From NCBI GenBank assembly GCA_029339505.1, contig JAQISU010000026.1, positions 3,298,001 to 3,362,000 of the forward strand: DNA of 64,000 nucleotides. The letters run 5' to 3'. Each line of letters starts with the position of its first letter. The first letter of the stretch is position 1. Shown here one piece after another: positions 60,601-63,169 of this stretch. This stretch comes from Unio delphinus (Eukaryota; Mollusca; Bivalvia; Unionida; Unionidae). Made by a program: the position numbers and the translations under genes. The notes under the pieces are model-generated. The model worked only from the letters and a program-made list of their open reading frames with translations, did no database searches and had not been told where the DNA came from.

Positions 60601-62672
60601 TTAATCTGAAATAAAGAGTTTGATCTCAATGTTCTGTACTTGGATCAAACCTTTTTCTGTACCATATTAAGAAAACAATGTTTTCTAAACTAAAAACCAA
60701 AATATATTTAAACACAGTGAATGGTTACTTTAAAAAAAAAAAGAATCCATGTCTTCTACTTTTGTTGCAATTAACTTTTTTAGAATTTGTACACAGGAAC
60801 ATACAAAAGAAAACCATGGTGACTCGGTAGTTAGCATGTCATATTCACGAATCAGATGGTATGTGTTGTCTCCAGGTGAGACATTTTACTCCATTGCCTC
60901 GGTACTAAATAAATCTCAACTGGCTGATGTGGCATTAAACATCAAAGGTCATGCAAGACACATTTAACATGTATTGACTTGCCAATACATTCAAATACTC
61001 AGTCTTCCATTTTATCAAATAAAATAAATTATGTGGGTTCCTTTATTCTTGTTTTTATCAAGTTGTGTAGTTTTGAAACAGAGATTGAATTTATGATGCA
61101 AAGTTAAAATTGTAGATGTTCCTATAAGCAAGGGTACGAGTTACCAAAGGACCTCCAAAAATAATTGAAGAAAGTTTTTTGGGGACTGAAACGGGGGGGG
61201 GGGGGTGCATTAGGGAACTGAGTTGTTTAATGATTGAATCCTCATTTTACAATCATGATGATAATACTTCTGTTTAAATAACATTTATTTTCAAAATGTC
61301 CAATATGTTAAAGATTGTTCCAACCATCATGATTATGCAAAATAATCTGTGTATTACATCATTGCTTTTTGTTTTCTTTATGAGTCTGGTTCCAGTAGCA
61401 TTGTTTTATAGTATCCTTCCAAATCAGGAGTCCACAGAGCAGGAAACTAGACTAGCTGTTGATACACCACCAAACAAGATTCCTTTTATTCAAAAACAAG
61501 CAACATAGATTTCATGAAAAAAAACTCAATTTTTCTATTGTTCAATTAGTACAATATTGCTGTCATGATTTTATTGGAAGTAAAAATAAAACATCTTATC
61601 ATCCTTGAGGATATATCTAAGTGCCAGTTCAAGAATTCTATGAAACTCACTTGCCCACAATGGTCCGTATCTGTAAAATCAAGTTCATTATTTTGCAATT
61701 TATTCATTTTGCTTGGCTACTGTGCAATCTTTGTTCACAGTTATGAAAAAGTTGGTTAATTTAAGGTAGTTTCTGTTACAAACACAATAACATTTAAAAC
61801 AGTGTTGGATTGATCAAATGAAGTGAGTTCACCCAACATATGAACGGGGCCACAAGATTTTAAGTTTGTAGGATTTTCATTTGATTCAAAAGACATAATT
61901 AATGTGATCATACAATGGAGGCTACCTTTTAATTCAGTGCAACAATAAAACAAATCCTTCTGCAAGTCAGTTATCAAAACATGGTTGGCACTTAACTAGG
62001 TCTGACATAACTGTTATGTTAGATTGATGTATTTTATGTTTAATTACAAGAGGACACATTGCATTTTTGATGATTACACTTAAAATAAACAAAAAGATAG
62101 AACAAGAACTTAAAATTCAAGTAATAAAAATTATTTAATTTTTATTTATTTATTAAAGTTCTACCTGCACTCAGCGTGACATTTTTGTTGATCATAATTT
62201 CCTTACAGATTGTTAATTGCGGTGTACTAGGAATATTGTTTGGAAAGAAAATGTAACAAATTTATAAATTTTATATTTCATAATGTTGGTAAACATTTTC
62301 TGGTCCTTGATACCTTTTTTGATAATAAAATGAGCAATATATCAAAGTTTCCATTACCAATTTTGATCAAGATTTTCTTGAAGTTCAACAATAAGGGATC
62401 AATTTTGGCATATTTTCTGGTTTAAAAAATGGATCCATGCCTGACACTGCATTATAAGCGGGTTCATGAGTTATCAGGGTGCAAATTATCAAGGGAGTGT
62501 TGTATGTGGTTTAAAAAAAAACTAGAAATCCACAAAAATGTCACACCATAAAAAAAAGTGTTTAAAGTTATTGCACTTACTTTTTTCCTCTTTCTTTTTT
62601 ATATGTTCCTCCATATTTTTGGCGACTGCCAAGAATTTCAGCAATTTCTGGCACAGCACTTGCAAACATACC
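3616..62672 (-). CDS. slo: BK (Slo1) Ca2+-activated K+ channel gene, partial, eight exons
   Basis: This is the alpha subunit of the big-conductance K+ channel, a plasma-membrane tetramer opened by voltage and cytosolic Ca2+. Eight minus-strand exons splice in consistent phase into 322 codons plus one base. They match human KCNMA1 from about residue 313 to 618. Known sensor residues are kept, in human numbering: D362, H365 and D367 (LKDFLHKD), E374, H394 and E399 (RHFTQVE), M513 (NLFTMRS) and E535 (MEMYTEYLS), plus the CKACH heme motif. Exons for S0-S6 and the pore must lie above 64000, and RCK2 and the tail below 1. Introns run from 1.8 to 12.8 kb and are packed with repeats. Paralogues such as Slo3 or Slo2 are unlikely because the full RCK1 Ca2+ site is present. 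Function is inferred from the family; identity is very secure. Confidence 0.97.
4660..5070 (+). pseudogene. Decayed tyrosine recombinase (YR) ORF from a mobile element
   Basis: This 136-codon reading frame resembles the middle of the tyrosine recombinase found in Crypton- and DIRS-like elements of invertebrates. Matching blocks are [13 protein letters not shown] (family form like QTLHxLDI), [32 protein letters not shown] (form like LxVLKEYLxRTxxLR) and [17 protein letters not shown] (form like TKLFISYxKPHxPVS). The first catalytic Arg, expected just before QTL, is not visible, and the RWI and HxxR segments near the end have drifted. I read it as a dead fragment. It is not the same lineage as the DIRS-like copy at 33945-36955. 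Recognition is from remembered family patterns, so moderate confidence. Confidence 0.5.
5110..5460. repeat. Decayed dispersed repeat (tgacccaaaatcaata type)
   Basis: Phrases such as CTTTGACTTTCTGACC, AAAATCAATAAGC and CCACAATGTCTGGT recur here and at 55440-55860, with a short echo at 38447-38480. The text is the low-complexity, degenerate dispersed repeat common in mollusc introns. No coding capacity and no clear ends. Confidence 0.55.
5511..5669 (-). CDS. slo: slo exon G: end of RCK1
   Basis: This exon is 159 nt. The acceptor is AATTGCAG, and a leading A completes GAA (Glu) from exon F. It leaves in phase 2 at AAAAG|GTTCAG. It encodes [40 protein letters not shown] and [12 protein letters not shown]. 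It corresponds to human ELCFVKLKLLMIAIE through FFIASDAKEVKR. The wording AIEVRQED and [20 protein letters not shown] is, from memory, what molluscan Slo proteins show. A GTTATG site eight bases further could act as donor but would break phase with the next exon. Confidence 0.96.
7587..8223. mobile_element. pogo/Tigger-type MITE, 637 bp, with TA target duplication
   Basis: The left end is TA|CAGAGCAACCCCGCTATAAC. The right end, read inward on the minus strand, is TA|CAGTGTGACCTCGCTATAAC. Both ends start CAG, share CGCTATAAC and are flanked by TA, as expected for pogo/Tigger transposons, which duplicate TA. A further inner match is seen in CCGATACAATGCG against the right-end text. The interior holds degenerate copies of GGGGCGAAATGTCC (7740-7830) and no transposase, so this is a non-autonomous copy. 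A decayed right end of a relative lies at 22690-22800. Confidence 0.85.
8835..8960 (-). pseudogene. Possible LINE scrap (C-terminal motif)
   Basis: The minus strand reads [20 protein letters not shown] and then TEFEKHSYL in one frame. The spacing recalls the block NYSxxxSVTxMLxxLxWxxLExRR that follows reverse transcriptase in many LINEs. It is a single short motif match without a neighbouring RT domain, so it may be chance. Confidence 0.3.
9465..9610 (+). mobile_element. tRNA-derived SINE, family S2 (decayed)
   Basis: The text GGTAAAGGCATTGGACTTGT, then GAGTAAGACATTTTACTTGT and CTCAGCATGATATAACATC, follows the order seen in the S2 copies at 28660 and 60810: tRNA-like head, then a block like GACATTTTACTCCATTGCCT. 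Ends are approximate. Confidence 0.5.
10250..10471 (-). mobile_element. tRNA-Leu/Ser-like SINE, family S3 (divergent)
   Basis: Family S3, read 5' to 3', begins with a head close to GGCCCCAAGTGGCCAAGTGG, then TCTAAAGCAC, a B-box-like segment near GTTTGAGTCTCAGATTC and a body ending in TGCTGAAAAATGGCGTTAAAC. The A-box text TGGCCNAGTGG with the Leu/Ser tRNA layout points to that tRNA class. This copy keeps GGGGCCCACAGTGGCCTAGT and the end GAAAATGGCTTTAACCC but is the most diverged of the five here. Confidence 0.8.
10714..10835. repeat. 20-bp tandem repeat, about six copies
   Basis: The unit is GAGATAAGTAAAAAATGACT with small variation. It gives misleading repeated minus-strand peptides of the type [13 protein letters not shown]. 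Confidence 0.95.
11587..12345. repeat. 54-bp minisatellite, about 14 near-identical copies
   Basis: The period is exactly 54 bp. Each unit contains AATGATATTTTAATGTCAAG, TGCCACATTAAATACTGATT and CAATCTATTAAGTC. The inner copies are virtually identical. Changes (TTTAATC, CTTTCAAG, CTATCAAG) sit in the edge copies, the pattern expected from recent amplification or ongoing homogenisation. No coding role. Confidence 0.98.
12370..12960. repeat. Degenerate long-period dispersed repeat
   Basis: Related phrases recur roughly every 130 bp, for example AAAATCAAAT or AAAATCAAACCTG, TAAAGCCTCAT or AAAGTCTCATAC, and AAGTCCTTCA or AAGTCTTTCAG. The pattern suggests an old, diverged tandem array next to the 54-bp minisatellite. 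Confidence 0.5.
13148..13260 (-). CDS. slo: slo exon F: RCK1 segment with Ca2+ ligand Glu535
   Basis: This 113-nt exon enters in phase 0 after TTTTCAG and leaves in phase 2 at GCAGA|GTAAGTGT. It encodes [30 protein letters not shown] and LTFPEAA, and the last Glu codon is completed in the next exon. The E of MEMYTEYLS corresponds to human E535. The start SPDMQQW resembles Drosophila SPDMQSW. The donor lies beside a tRNA-like segment (about 13095-13147), which may be a SINE end abutting the splice site. Confidence 0.96.
13671..13905 (-). mobile_element. tRNA-Leu/Ser-like SINE, family S3
   Basis: Good copy of S3 on the minus strand. It opens GGGGCCCCAAGTGGCAGAGT, has the B-box-like GTGGGTTTGAGTCTAAG and ends near GCTGAAAAATGGCGTTAAAC, followed by a CAACAACAACAA tail. 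It sits 411 bp upstream of slo exon F in transcript order. Confidence 0.9.
13955..14034. repeat. 20-bp tandem repeat, four copies
   Basis: The unit AATAAACTACTGGCAATGGC is repeated four times with no visible change. The text ACTACTGGCA also occurs in the SINE just before it (AAACTACTGGCAAGC), so the array may have been seeded from that SINE. Confidence 0.95.
15525..16527 (+). pseudogene. CR1/L2-like LINE, internally deleted, 3' end intact
   Basis: The plus strand carries a broken pol ORF. About 15735-15845 encodes the linker after the endonuclease ([19 protein letters not shown], then [15 protein letters not shown]). Directly after it comes the end of reverse transcriptase ([19 protein letters not shown], then [13 protein letters not shown]), so the RT core is missing. 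Past a frameshift near 15970, the typical C-terminus runs [20 protein letters not shown], then [36 protein letters not shown] and [10 protein letters not shown], with the stop at 16348. The 3' UTR has the usual TGTAAAGCGCTTAGATCTTC and ends in (ATT)n. It is a dead copy with several stops. Confidence 0.85.
16528..16650. repeat. (TTA)n microsatellite at a LINE 3' end
   Basis: About 120 bp of TTA/ATT trinucleotides with a few interruptions directly follow the LINE 3' UTR, so the microsatellite grew from the LINE tail. It produces false poly-Asn, poly-Ile and poly-Leu reading frames. Confidence 0.97.
17277..17506 (-). mobile_element. tRNA-Leu/Ser-like SINE, family S3
   Basis: A full-length S3 copy on the minus strand. 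It runs from GGGGGCCCCAAGTGGCCGAG, through GTGGGTTTGAGTCTCAGATT, GGTTCTTTCCTGGGG and GTTCTTCCTTCACCATTAAT, to GCTGAAAAATGGCATCAAAC. It is the best preserved copy in the window and useful as a family reference. Confidence 0.92.
17900..19040. repeat. Decayed tandem repeat, about 130-140 bp unit
   Basis: Units contain TTTTCAAGATGACCATTGTG, then GCAGCCATATTAGA, then a block like GTCTTTTGGTGAAATCCC and ATGACTTTCTGTTTAGGA. Recognisable copies start near 17940, 18330, 18470, 18600 and 18890. Strongly diverged, no coding capacity. Confidence 0.65.
19268..19310. repeat. (TTA)n microsatellite
   Basis: A TTA/ATT run of about 43 bp just before the LINE 3' tail at 19310-19480. Confidence 0.95.
19310..19480 (+). 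mobile_element. LINE 3' tail with (ATT)n
   Basis: The text GAGGGCCACAAGGAGGATTA, GTTCCATGCAACTAATTGTG and TCACCCTTTTTAAATAAAGT, then (ATT)n, is the common 3' UTR of CR1-like LINEs in marine invertebrates, with AATAAA just before the repeat. No coding part remains. It is a different 3' end from the one at 16528. Confidence 0.7.
20149..20247. repeat. 19-bp tandem repeat, five copies
   Basis: The unit is GGTACATAAAAATGTATCT, partly self-complementary (ACAT...ATGT), with one copy reading GATACAT. Confidence 0.95.
20290..20545. repeat. Interspersed repeat R1, copy 1
   Basis: It shares the block AACAATTTATTTCCATAG and downstream text (AATGTTCTGAATGAACTC, TGTGATGTGCCAATAACC) in the same order as copies at 27110-27375 and 42160-42345. 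It may be an LTR or non-coding end of a retroelement; copy 3 lies next to a Ty3/gypsy RT relic. The copy carries an internal duplication of ACACTATTGTGAAAAACATC. Confidence 0.5.
22690..22800. mobile_element. Decayed right end of a pogo-type MITE
   Basis: GCATCATTTTCTTCAGCTGA, GTTCAGTCTATAACATGGTC and TCCCATCTACCATATTAA follow the right end of the 7587-8223 MITE (GCATCATTTTCTTCAGCTAA, GTTCGGTCTATAACGC, CCCAACTACCGTGTTATA). The terminal TIR is degraded and the left end was not found. Confidence 0.6.
23756..23993 (+). mobile_element. tRNA-Leu/Ser-like SINE, family S3
   Basis: A plus-strand S3 copy. It opens GGCCCCAAGTGGCCAAGTGG, then TCTAAAGCACTC, has the B-box-like TGTTCGAGTCTCAGATTC and ends near GCTGACAAATGGCATTAAAC. 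It is in opposite orientation to the copy at 17277-17506 in the same intron. Confidence 0.92.
24110..24480 (-). pseudogene. LINE pol fragment, region after reverse transcriptase
   Basis: The minus strand reads [39 protein letters not shown], then after a stop [20 protein letters not shown] and a later [13 protein letters not shown]. This matches a block seen in many invertebrate LINE polyproteins (LPxxSLVEEYKxAKxRL, xGRKWSxxxAVDQAExRLxH, VGRxGLG). Stops and frame breaks show it is dead. No RT core is visible upstream. It ends about 430 bp before slo exon E. Confidence 0.6.
24915..25070 (-). CDS. slo: slo exon E: RCK1, helices before the Ca2+ ligand Met513
   Basis: This 156-nt exon is phase 0 at both ends (52 codons), between acceptor TTTTTGCAG and donor GTGAGTAC. 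It encodes [40 protein letters not shown] and [12 protein letters not shown]. This matches human 467-518. The wording [11 protein letters not shown] and CLAPGFST follows the invertebrate Slo form rather than the vertebrate one. The Met in NLFTMRS corresponds to M513, a key RCK1 Ca2+ site residue. Confidence 0.98.
27110..27375. repeat. Interspersed repeat R1, copy 2
   Basis: It contains AAGCTTTGTAAAATTTAACA, ATAATTTATTTCCATGGA, AAGTCCTAATAATGAAATGT, GAAGATGATGACATGTG and CTACAGTTCC. The same order occurs at 42160-42345 (AAGCTCTGTAAAATTTAAG, AATCCTAATAATTTAATGTC, GAAGATGATGATGTGTC, CTACAGTC). Confidence 0.65.
28660..28830 (+). mobile_element. tRNA-derived SINE, family S2
   Basis: The head has CATGGTAAGTGGGTTGTGAC and the B-box-like TTTTGATTCCTGTCC. 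The body has GCAAAGTACTTTACTCCCAT, ACCTTGGTACTGTATACTC and CTGATGTGCCATAAAATACC. The copy at 60810 shares the same body order (ACATTTTACTCCATTGCCTC, GGTACTAAATA, CTGATGTGGCATTAAACATC). Confidence 0.65.
29410..29665. repeat. About 33-bp tandem repeat, seven to eight copies
   Basis: The unit alternates TTTGGTTTAATCATGTTTGG and TTTCATGAGGGG with small changes, such as AACCATG, AATCATGC and TTTAATGAGGGG. Non-coding. Confidence 0.93.
29965..30110 (+). repeat. SINE-derived minisatellite, left part
   Basis: Three to four diverged units of the array that continues at 31599, containing ATGCCAATGGGTCC, TAGCTAAGT and TCTAAAGCACT. It is cut off by the LTR at 30111, showing that the array existed before that insertion. 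Confidence 0.93.
30106..31603. mobile_element. Solo LTR of a retrotransposon, 1488 bp, with 5-bp target duplication
   Basis: The insert at 30111-31598 begins TGTCACAGAATT and ends AATTCTGTTACA, imperfect inverted termini with TG...CA ends. Flanks are CAAGT (30106-30110) and CAGGT (31599-31603), a 5-bp duplication with one change; the array normally reads CCCAGGTAGC here. Inside are a TATA box (GGTATATAAGGC, about 30348-30358) in plus orientation, a GATAACGCATCT-type degenerate repeat (30647-30785), a CTGTCTGT-rich stretch and an AATAAA at 31218. No gag or pol is present, so a solo LTR is the best reading. The parent family (Ty3/gypsy or BEL) cannot be decided. Confidence 0.75.
30348..30358 (+). 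promoter_or_regulatory. Putative LTR TATA box
   Basis: GGTATATAAGGC lies 238 bp into the solo LTR in plus orientation. A donor-like GGGGTGAGTG follows at about 30440. Promoter use is inferred only from motif and position. Confidence 0.5.
31599..33490 (+). repeat. 42/34-bp minisatellite derived from the SINE S3 head, about 45-50 copies
   Basis: The long unit is 42 bp: GTAGCTAAGTTGTCTAAAGT, ACTTGATGCCAATGGGTCCC, AG. A 34-bp form lacks the eight bases TAAAGTAC. The part GGTCCCAGGTAGCTAAGTGG, TCTAAAGCACTT corresponds to the S3 SINE start GGCCCCAAGTGGCCAAGTGG, TCTAAAGCACTC. The last unit runs without a break into a full S3 SINE at 33491. Because 42 is a multiple of three, long false ORFs appear on both strands (plus-strand unit [14 protein letters not shown]). 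A segment of about 430 bp is duplicated (about 32263-32690 and 32850-33280). Confidence 0.95.
33491..33700 (+). mobile_element. tRNA-Leu/Ser-like SINE, family S3, at the end of the minisatellite
   Basis: It opens GGGTCCAAGGTAGCTAAGTG, then GTCTAAAGCACTTGCC, followed by the S3 B-box-like GTGTTTGAGTCTCAGG, the body (GTGGGTATGTGAGAAAGCTT) and the end GCTGAAAAATGGTGTTTAAC. Its head is the same sequence that is repeated in the array to its left, making it the likely seed of the array. Confidence 0.92.
33945..34085. repeat. DIRS-like inverted terminal repeat, left
   Basis: It contains TTGACTGAATGATGAAAATG, GGGTGAACCAGAAACTTCCA, GAACACTGAA and CCCCACATATATTAGGCATA. The reverse complement of 36825-36955 has the same order, TGACTGAATAATGAAATG, GGGTGTACCATAAGTTTCCA, GAACACTGGA and CCCACACATATTGGGCAT. 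Confidence 0.8.
36550..36628. repeat. 26-bp tandem repeat, three copies
   Basis: The unit is ATGTACAGTACATGTATGGA followed by ATTAAA. GTACAGTACATGTA is partly palindromic. Confidence 0.93.
36825..36955. repeat. DIRS-like inverted terminal repeat, right
   Basis: This is the inverted partner of 33945-34085. It ends about 50 bp from the donor of slo exon D, so the element inserted almost at the exon edge without destroying the GTAAATAA splice site. Confidence 0.8.
37004..37156 (-). CDS. slo: slo exon D: RCK1 Rossmann core
   Basis: This 153-nt exon is phase 0 at both ends (51 codons), between acceptor TTTTTGCAG and donor GTAAATAA. It encodes [40 protein letters not shown] and [11 protein letters not shown], matching human 416-466 with no gap. 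It forms the centre of the RCK1 Rossmann-like fold. The donor is only about 50 bp from the inverted terminal repeat of a DIRS-like retrotransposon that fills the neighbouring intron sequence. Confidence 0.98.
38782..38830. repeat. (AG)n microsatellite
   Basis: About 49 bp of perfect AG. It generates false RERERE and SLSLSL reading frames. Confidence 0.98.
40110..40158. repeat. (TA)n microsatellite
   Basis: About 48 bp of perfect TA dinucleotides. Confidence 0.98.
41020..42110. repeat. 38-bp minisatellite, about 28 copies
   Basis: The unit is GTGTACATGTCATGGGAGTT followed by TAAATGACTCCTTATAAT. Variation is moderate: CTGCTT, GATTCC, ATGAAATGGGAA and shortened units that lack TAATGTG. TACATGTCATG gives each unit a short palindrome (ACATGT). 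Non-coding. Confidence 0.97.
42160..42345. repeat. Interspersed repeat R1, copy 3
   Basis: It shares AAGCTCTGTAAAATTTAAG, ATAATTTATTTCC, AATCCTAATAATTTAATGTC and GAAGATGATGATGTGTC with the copy at 27110-27375. It lies 85 bp before a Ty3/gypsy RT relic, but another R1 copy stands alone, so the link is unproven. Confidence 0.6.
42430..43060 (+). pseudogene. Ty3/gypsy reverse transcriptase relic
   Basis: Broken plus-strand frames give the RT core of a Ty3/gypsy retrotransposon in the right order: [19 protein letters not shown], then [75 protein letters not shown] and the catalytic box as NMDDVIFYN (usual form YIDDVVVYS). The Tyr before DD is lost and stops interrupt at least five places, so it is dead. 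No RNase H, integrase or paired LTRs were recognised nearby. 43060-43160 appears to be unrelated AT-rich sequence. Confidence 0.85.
44698..44723 (+). other. Candidate first coding exon or YY1-like site (ATGGCGGATG)
   Basis: GAAGAAAATGGCGGATGAAA has a good start context and matches the YY1-type AAAATGGCGG motif. It opens MADESIAL and meets a donor-like GAG|GTGTGTATAA after eight codons plus two bases. No downstream plus-strand exon was found. It may be a 5' exon of an intronic gene, a transposon promoter or chance. Confidence 0.2.
44975..45155. repeat. Direct duplication of about 85 bp
   Basis: TGGCTGATATGGAATCCAAG, CCATTTCTATGAATCCATCC, CAAATACAA and GGTAGAACATTTTCTACC occur twice, at about 44983 and 45076, with one or two changes. 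The unit ends in the palindrome GTAGAACATTTTCTAC. A diverged third echo is at 44875-44930. Confidence 0.9.
45265..45430. repeat. 31-bp tandem repeat, about five copies
   Basis: The unit is TAATAATAGTTTGTACAAAT followed by TTAATAAAAGC, with small indels. Confidence 0.93.
45436..47119 (+). pseudogene. pogo/Tigger-like transposon relic, copy A, transposase C-terminus
   Basis: The plus-strand frame to the stop at 46991 encodes the end of a pogo-type DDE transposase: [60 protein letters not shown] and the acidic tail with DILDD. The family form is LKxLWxxWM, then TxxGNxxRPTYxxVxxWVxxAW and IxxSFxxCGI. DNA-binding and catalytic parts are missing. The 5' region (45560-45655) and the tail (46980-47110) match copy B at 52725-54009 in opposite orientation. 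The ends CAGTCTTATAAG and CTTATAAAACTG-like (47119) are similar, but no TA flank is seen. An (AT)n tract lies inside. Confidence 0.8.
45720..45784. repeat. (AT)n microsatellite
   Basis: About 65 bp of AT preceded by CATACATACATA, inside pogo copy A. Confidence 0.97.
47850..47965. repeat. 25-bp tandem repeat, four to five copies
   Basis: The unit is TTTTGATGATGGTTCTCTAT followed by TGTTA, with edge copies diverged. Confidence 0.93.
49919..50024 (-). CDS. slo: slo exon C: RCK1, Mg2+ and heme/H+ sensor segment
   Basis: This exon is 106 nt. The acceptor is AATTTCAG|ATCTTTG, and its first A completes a lysine codon from exon B. The donor is AAAG|GTTAGTAG in phase 0. It encodes [20 protein letters not shown], then [15 protein letters not shown], matching human 381-415. 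H394 and E399 equivalents (RHFTQVE) are present. The GTTAGT donor is weaker than GTAAGT. An in-frame GTAAAG six bases earlier is possible but would delete VK, which is conserved in the family, so I prefer the later site. Confidence 0.95.
50500..51960 (+). pseudogene. RTE-like LINE 5' fragment (start of endonuclease), decayed
   Basis: At about 51868-51955 the plus strand reads [10 protein letters not shown], a stop, GYL, a stop, then [11 protein letters not shown]. This follows the start of the RTE-type endonuclease ORF found in invertebrates (GTWNVRTLxxGLSxxxxQxxxxRKTAVI). It breaks off at 51960. Upstream, 51079-51351 is an open frame with [20 protein letters not shown] and [13 protein letters not shown], a basic low-complexity protein. 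That whole stretch (50500-51400) is strongly A-rich and T-poor on the plus strand, as retroelement RNAs often are. The link between the two parts is inference. Confidence 0.45.
51541..51581. repeat. (AG)n microsatellite
   Basis: About 41 bp of GA/AG dinucleotides within the LINE-like A-rich region. Confidence 0.98.
52090..52247. mobile_element. Hairpin MITE, about 158 bp
   Basis: The left arm ATATATCCATACCTATTTAG, CTGTATG (52090-52116) pairs with the right arm CATACAGCTATACAAATATG, GATATAT (52221-52247) as inverted repeats of 27 bp with about three to four mismatches. The interior is non-coding. A short non-autonomous DNA transposon is likely; the superfamily is not clear. Confidence 0.65.
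52725..54009 (-). pseudogene. pogo/Tigger-like transposon relic, copy B, internally deleted
   Basis: On the minus strand the element starts near 54009 with CAGTCTATATATACTC. Its ORF opens at 53160 with [45 protein letters not shown], the helix-turn-helix DNA-binding start of pogo transposases. After a stop come [20 protein letters not shown] and, almost at once, the far C-terminal tail (about 52870-52845), so the catalytic core is gone. The tail and 3' region (AAGTGAACTCTTAATCATT, TTAATTAGAATGTGGAACAG) are shared with copy A. Confidence 0.8.
55200..55870. repeat. Decayed dispersed repeat (accttgac type)
   Basis: The text is rich in phrases such as GAGCTTGACCTTTAGTCA, GTGACCTTGACATTTAACC, AACAAATCAATAAGCTTC and TTATCCACAATGTTTGGT. 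It resembles 5110-5460 and parts of 60050-60540. No ends and no coding capacity. Confidence 0.55.
56575..56790 (-). mobile_element. tRNA-derived SINE, family S1
   Basis: On the minus strand it starts AGACCACTCTGGTAGCCTAG, then TGATTAGAGCATCAGTCTCG, and has the B-box-like CATAGGTTCAAACCCC. The body shared with the copy at 1-208 includes ATGTCATACCAAAAACTTA, AGGTTAGTGTTAGGACTGG and CTGGTGTCAGGATA. The head is well enough kept for A and B boxes to be seen. Confidence 0.85.
57608..57680. repeat. Compound (TA)n(CA)n microsatellite
   Basis: About 30 bp of TA followed by about 40 bp of CA with no interruption. Confidence 0.98.
58354..58464 (-). CDS. slo: slo exon B: first strand and helix of RCK1
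   Basis: This 111-nt exon lies between acceptor TTTCCAG and donor GTAAGTATG. Split codons on both sides (phase 2 in, phase 2 out) read AAA for lysine in each case. The protein begins [16 protein letters not shown] and continues [20 protein letters not shown], matching human 344-379. It carries D362, H365 and D367 of the RCK1 Ca2+/H+ site and E374 of the Mg2+ site. This is the most strongly conserved cytoplasmic segment of Slo1, so the call is secure. Confidence 0.97.
59630..59725. mobile_element. Small palindromic MITE, about 95 bp
   Basis: ATAGTCCCCCTCTGGAAAGG and CCA on the left are matched, inverted, by GGCCATTTTCCAGTGC and AGGAGGGGGACCACTGTAT on the right. The ends fit a short TIR element of the TACAGTGGTCCCCCTC type. 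Target duplication is unclear. Confidence 0.5.
60810..60955 (+). mobile_element. tRNA-derived SINE, family S2
   Basis: The head reads CATGGTGACTCGGTAGTTAG, CATGTC, then TGTTGTCTCCAGGTGAGAC. The body ACATTTTACTCCATTGCCTC, GGTACTAAATAAATC and CTGATGTGGCATTAAACATC parallels the copy at 28660-28830. Confidence 0.65.
61193..61205. repeat. Run of 13 G
   Basis: A mononucleotide G tract, rare in this AT-rich window. A second run of about 11 G is at 33900-33910. Confidence 0.95.
62581..62672 (-). CDS. slo: slo exon A: end of S6 and S6-RCK1 linker
   Basis: This is the first exon in the window in transcript order, 92 nt. It opens after the acceptor TTTCTAG in phase 0 and ends AA|GTAAGTGC, so a lysine codon is split with the next exon. 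It encodes [15 protein letters not shown] followed by [14 protein letters not shown]. This matches the last turns of S6 and the linker that couples the RCK gating ring to the gate (human about 313-343). P320, E321 and E324 equivalents are kept, and the human RKK triplet reads RQK. The first codon is glycine where human has alanine (LAMFAS). The upstream pore exon is beyond position 64000. Confidence 0.95.
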
Positions 62673-63169
62673 CTAGAAATTGAGGAGACATTTTTTTAAA
62701 GTATTTTGTTGAGTCATCACATAATTTGGAAACGAGGATAAAGAAAGAATCTAACTCATCTTGCCAATGAAGTAAAGTGCTTACATTTAAAGACACAATT
62801 AGAAAGGTTCTTTCAAATACAGCATTCATGCTAACCTTTTGTATCTAGGGGTATATGCATCAAGAAAGATCAAAAGTGCAGGTACATATATATGTTACCA
62901 TGTACTATGCTGTGGAAATAAAATCGGTCATAAACAGTGGTGTAATATGTGTCAGGTTGCATGTACTATGCCTAATTAATGACAATAAATCTATTTACTA
63001 TCAACAACTTAATGATGTTTTTAATTTCACTGACAATTCCTACCCATGACAATAATCATGATAATAGATAACATTTTACCCTAAAACTATTAGCACATAA
63101 ACAATAGTACACCAAGAATAACCCATGTGTTCTATTTATCTTGACTTGTTTTAGCCATAGTGTCCAAAT

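Larger units (their letters stand above)
58465..62580 (-). other. slo intron between exons A and B
   Basis: This 4116-bp intron runs from donor GTAAGTGC at 62573-62580 to acceptor TTTCCAG. It holds a small palindromic MITE (59630-59725), decayed repeat text (about 60050-60540), a SINE (60810-60955) and a run of 13 G at 61193-61205. The rest is AT-rich with nothing recognised. Confidence 0.85.
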
